From NCBI GenBank assembly GCA_958417755.1, contig CATZDY010000022.1, forward strand, positions 1 to 35,159: a stretch of 35,159 nt of DNA, given 5' to 3'. The notes under the pieces are model-generated. The model was not told the DNA's origin. It made no database searches and saw nothing but the letters and a program-made list of their open reading frames with translations. Positions 33,478 through 35,159 of the stretch are shown piece by piece (the stretch's first letter is position 1; each line of letters opens with the position of its first letter). The position numbers were made by a program, and so were the translations under genes. The DNA is from an uncultured Peptococcaceae bacterium. GTDB lineage: Bacteria; Bacillota; Desulfotomaculia; Desulfotomaculales; Desulfocucumaceae.

Positions 33478-33834
33478 ATGACAAAAGAACGAATCAGCTT
33501 AGGAAAACAAGGAGAAGAACAAGCGGCGATTTATTTGAAAGAGGCAGGGTGTACCATTATTGCCCAAAATTATACTTGTCCTTGGGGCGAAATTGATCTT
33601 ATTGCCCAAGATGGTTCTTATTTGGTTTTTGTAGAAGTAAGGGTCCGCAGCAGCCAACGTTATGGCAGCCCTTTGGAAAGTGTGAATGCGCAAAAACAAG
33701 CAAAAGTACGGAAAGTGGCTCAATATTATTTGCAAATGCATGGCAAGCATAAAGGGCCCATTCGGTTTGATGTGGCAGGATTCACTTGGTCTGGAAAAGA
33801 ATTTTCTTTGGTGTATATAAGAAATGCATTTTAA
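33478..33834 (+). CDS. yraN: YraN (UPF0102) family nuclease-fold protein
   Basis: The 118-residue protein has the UPF0102 pattern: GKQGEEQAAIYLKEAGC (9-25), WGEIDLIAQDG (36-46), YLVFVEVRVRS (48-58) and VAQYYL. The fold is that of Holliday-junction-resolvase or restriction-endonuclease-like nucleases, but no activity is established for the family. Where the usual motif is EVK, this copy has EVR, a change at the catalytic-lysine position. In many Firmicutes yraN sits right after rnhB. Here it lies about 22.7 kb further on. It may be co-transcribed with the next gene. Confidence 0.9.
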   Translation: MTKERISLGKQGEEQAAIYLKEAGCTIIAQNYTCPWGEIDLIAQDGSYLVFVEVRVRSSQRYGSPLESVNAQKQAKVRKVAQYYLQMHGKHKGPIRFDVAGFTWSGKEFSLVYIRNAF

Positions 33835-33899
33835 GCATCTACGGTTTCACTGTTTTAGAGCAAGAATATGAAACAAAAAAACAATGGGGCGGCTTTGAT

Positions 33900-34181
33900 A
33901 TGGTAGTAGGGGTTTTGACCTTAACATTGTACATTGCGGAAGCCAATTCACTAAAGGGCAAAAGACGAGTCTTAAAAAGTGTGATAGATAAAATAAAGAC
34001 AAAATTTAATGTTTCAGTGGCTGAAGTGGCCAAACAAGACCAATGGCAGTTAGCAGTCATAGGTATTTCATGTGTTTCCAATGAACAAGCCCACGCCAAT
34101 GGCATGCTTTCAACAGTCATAGAATTCTTGGAAAGGCAAACCAATATGGAAATATTGGATATGCAAATGGAGTTTTTATGA
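33900..34181 (+). CDS. ylxP: DUF503 (YlxP-like) protein
   Basis: The 93-residue protein matches the DUF503 family by length and motifs: VVGVLTLTLYIAEANSLKGK (2-21), RRVLKSVIDKIKTKFNVSVA (22-41), then VAKQDQWQLAVIGI. YlxP is often near rbfA and infB and is linked to ribosome assembly, without proven activity. I chose ATG 33900 because the family begins at this point and TGGGGCGG lies upstream. The open frame extends 38 codons earlier through the end of yraN, with no homology there. Confidence 0.85.
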   Translation: MVVGVLTLTLYIAEANSLKGKRRVLKSVIDKIKTKFNVSVAEVAKQDQWQLAVIGISCVSNEQAHANGMLSTVIEFLERQTNMEILDMQMEFL

Positions 34182-34211
34182 TGAATATAAAAATATATTG
34201 ATATAAAATAA

Positions 34212-34240
34212 AAAAGGGACAATGATTTGTCCCTTTTGTT
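34212..34240. terminator. Bidirectional terminator between YlxP-like and zinc-ribbon genes
   Basis: AAAAGGGACA (34212-34221) and TGTCCCTTTT (34228-34237) form a perfect 10-bp stem with an ATGATT loop, A-rich on the left and T-rich on the right. It can serve both convergent genes. Confidence 0.82.
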
Positions 34241-34248
34241 TTGCTTTC

Positions 34249-34539
34249 TTAGTAATTGTTAGTGGGTGGTGTATAACACTCTTTACAATAAATAGGTCTA
34301 TCCCCCCGGGGTTTAAAAGGAACCTCTGTTTCTTTGCCGCAGGTAGCACATACCGCAGGATGCATCTGCCGTTCTTGACGTCCACCTTGACGGTTTTGAT
34401 TCCGGCGATTAGCTCTACACTTGGGGCAACGGGCAGGATCATTGGTAAATCCTTTTTCCTCAAAAAACTCTTGCTCAGAAGCAGAAAAAACAAATTCTTC
34501 GCCGCAATCACGACAGGTTAAATAACGATCTTCAAACAT
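34249..34539 (-). CDS. Small zinc-ribbon protein
   Basis: The 96-residue protein has paired metal-binding motifs. Near the N-terminus are CRDCGEEF (Cys9, Cys12) and then CPKCRANRR (Cys38, Cys41). In the second half are CATCGKE and, near the end, YCKECY. This matches the zf-trcl type plus a second four-cysteine ribbon, a family widespread in Firmicutes and of unknown function. The middle is rich in Arg, Asn and Gln (RANRRNQNRQGGRQERQ), suggesting nucleic-acid contact. AAGGAGAG lies about eight bases before the ATG. It converges with the YlxP-like gene. Confidence 0.85.
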   Translation of the reverse strand: MFEDRYLTCRDCGEEFVFSASEQEFFEEKGFTNDPARCPKCRANRRNQNRQGGRQERQMHPAVCATCGKETEVPFKPRGDRPIYCKECYTPPTNNY

Positions 34540-34583
34540 ATAAGCACTCTCCTTCTAGGAATGTTGTATCCATGGCTAATTAG

Positions 34584-34608
34584 GGTACCGCAGTGATCCC
34601 CTGCTACC
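34584..34608 (-). promoter_or_regulatory. Bulged hairpin in the leader of the zinc-ribbon gene
   Basis: In + coordinates GGTA (34584-34587), a CC bulge, and GCAG (34590-34593) pair with CTGC and TACC (34601-34608) around a 7-nt loop. It lies 45-70 bases before the zinc-ribbon start in its presumed leader. No known riboswitch core was recognised. Confidence 0.35.
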
Positions 34609-34663
34609 ATTGGATAAACAGGAGAGGGAGATGGATGACCTAATCTATGGATTACTTACTAAC

Positions 34664-34691
34664 ATGATACCATAAGTTTCGCAGATTACAA
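34664..34691 (-). promoter_or_regulatory. Possible promoter of the zinc-ribbon gene
   Basis: On the minus strand there is a -35 TTGTAA (34691-34686), a 16-nt spacer and a -10 TATCAT (34669-34664). It would give a leader of roughly 115 bases carrying the bulged hairpin. Confidence 0.4.
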
Positions 34692-34985
34692 AGAAAAACT
34701 ATTATTTCTTTTTATAAATTATGCAGGCAAAAGATTTGGAATGATGCTGTGCTGATTTTGTCGAAAAGGCAATCTTATCTTAAAATATCCTTCTAATATG
34801 GAGATATAAGGCTTAAGAGAATGTATAAAGATGTAATCCAGTAAATTTAGAGTGATATTTTGCTTCATACAATTGAAGCTATTATTTTTTATATGTTAAA
34901 GAATAAAGTGATGATCTTAAAAATACATTGATTTTCTATGAAAATGAGTGTTGAATTAATTTTAAAACTATTATTCTTTTCTTTC
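34692..34985. other. AT-rich gap before tRNA-Leu, no gene seen
   Basis: About 290 bases without a convincing frame. The only structured element is GCTTCA-N6-TGAAGC (34862-34879) followed by TATTATTTTTT, which looks like a + strand intrinsic terminator, though no upstream + transcript is obvious. Confidence 0.4.
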
Positions 34986-35014
34986 TTGACGAAATTATTT
35001 AGATATGGTACGAT
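34986..35014 (+). promoter_or_regulatory. Promoter of tRNA-Leu
   Basis: A -35 TTGACG (34986-34991), a 17-nt spacer and a -10 TACGAT (35009-35014) place the start of transcription near 35021, a few bases before the tRNA. Confidence 0.72.
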
Positions 35015-35028
35015 AAAAAATACCATAT

Positions 35029-35112
35029 GCGGATGTGGCGGAATGGCAGACGCGCTGGACTTAGGATCCAGTGGGGCAACCCGTGAAGGTTCAAGTCCTT
35101 TCATCCGCACCA
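35029..35112 (+). tRNA. tRNA-Leu (anticodon UAG)
   Basis: The sequence folds as a class II tRNA. The acceptor stem is GCGGATG with CATCCGC, followed by discriminator A and an encoded CCA (35110-35112). The anticodon stem is CTGGA/TCCAG around the loop CTTAGGA, giving anticodon UAG at 35062-35064 for CUA/CUG leucine codons. The long variable arm (TGGGGCAACCCGT) is as expected for tRNA-Leu. The T arm contains the loop TTCAAGT. Confidence 0.97.
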
Positions 35113-35116
35113 CAGT

Positions 35117-35151
35117 CTGTCTGAAAACAAATGTTTTCAGACAGATTTTTT
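35117..35151 (+). terminator. Intrinsic terminator of tRNA-Leu
   Basis: CTGTCTGAAAAC (35117-35128) and GTTTTCAGACAG (35133-35144) form a perfect 12-bp stem with an AAAT loop, followed by A and six T. It begins five bases after the CCA end. Confidence 0.93.
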
Positions 35152-35159
35152 GTTATAGG

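Noticed and set aside
34584..34608. T-box antiterminator
   Set aside because: GGGTACCGCAG superficially recalls the T-box sequence but lacks the conserved GGTGG, lies on the wrong strand for any synthetase gene and has no specifier loop.
34889..35113. Minus-strand open frame with an MKGLEPSRVAPLDPK-like start
   Set aside because: It is the antisense of tRNA-Leu, a classic false protein annotation. The tRNA fold, promoter and terminator explain the sequence.
1..35159. CRISPR array, insertion sequence, phage genes or integrase/attachment sites
   Set aside because: No regularly spaced repeats, transposase or integrase frames or terminal repeats were seen.

Overview
The window is AT-rich bacterial DNA, most like an anaerobic Firmicute (Clostridia, Peptococcaceae-like, or Negativicutes). 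The clues are the Firmicute gene order rplS-lepB-rbgA-rnhB, strong AGGAGG ribosome binding sites, frequent TTG/GTG starts, an 11-gene complex I operon without nuoEFG, and corrinoid salvage genes. No species assignment is possible from sequence alone.

Layout. (1) 1-621: a C-terminal yidC remnant between two intrinsic terminators. (2) 622-7810: a divergent LysR regulator and a compact biotin-independent malonate decarboxylase operon, mdcA-B-C-DE-G-H, with the beta and gamma subunits fused and no malonate transporter gene. (3) 7864-10791: the housekeeping block rplS (own promoter and a leader), lepB, rbgA, rnhB. (4) 10852-21044: nuoABCDHIJKLMN, closed by a strong terminator. (5) 21045-28668: single-gene units, namely a TlpA/ResA-like lipoprotein, a CNNM/CBS membrane protein, a frameshifted glutamate 2,3-aminomutase behind a long leader that contains an intrinsic terminator, an AI-2E-family membrane protein, a GGCT-like protein and a BASS-family transporter. 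(6) 28886-33432: a corrinoid uptake and remodelling operon, btuC, btuD with an extra C-terminal domain, cbiZ with an extra C-terminal region, and btuF. (7) 33478-35159: yraN, a DUF503 (YlxP-like) gene, a small zinc-ribbon gene, and tRNA-Leu(UAG) with promoter and terminator.

How the genes work together. The mdc genes encode all parts of a soluble malonate decarboxylase: the catalytic subunits, the acyl carrier subunit, the two enzymes that make and attach its 2'-(5''-phosphoribosyl)-3'-dephospho-CoA group, and the malonyl transferase that primes it. The LysR gene has a promoter whose -35 lies inside a T-N11-A palindrome, suggesting autoregulation together with mdc control. The nuo operon makes the membrane arm and connecting arm of complex I but no NADH-oxidising module, so the electron donor is not encoded here. 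The btu/cbiZ operon would import corrinoids and cleave the side chain of foreign cobamides so that they can be rebuilt.

Most worth a second look: the uncharacterised Rossmann-like (possibly SLOG-like) domain fused to the corrinoid ATPase, the untranslated leader and terminator before the aminomutase, the frameshift of that aminomutase at an A6 run, and unusual residues in the NuoH quinone-site loop. No CRISPR array, insertion sequence, phage gene or rRNA was seen.
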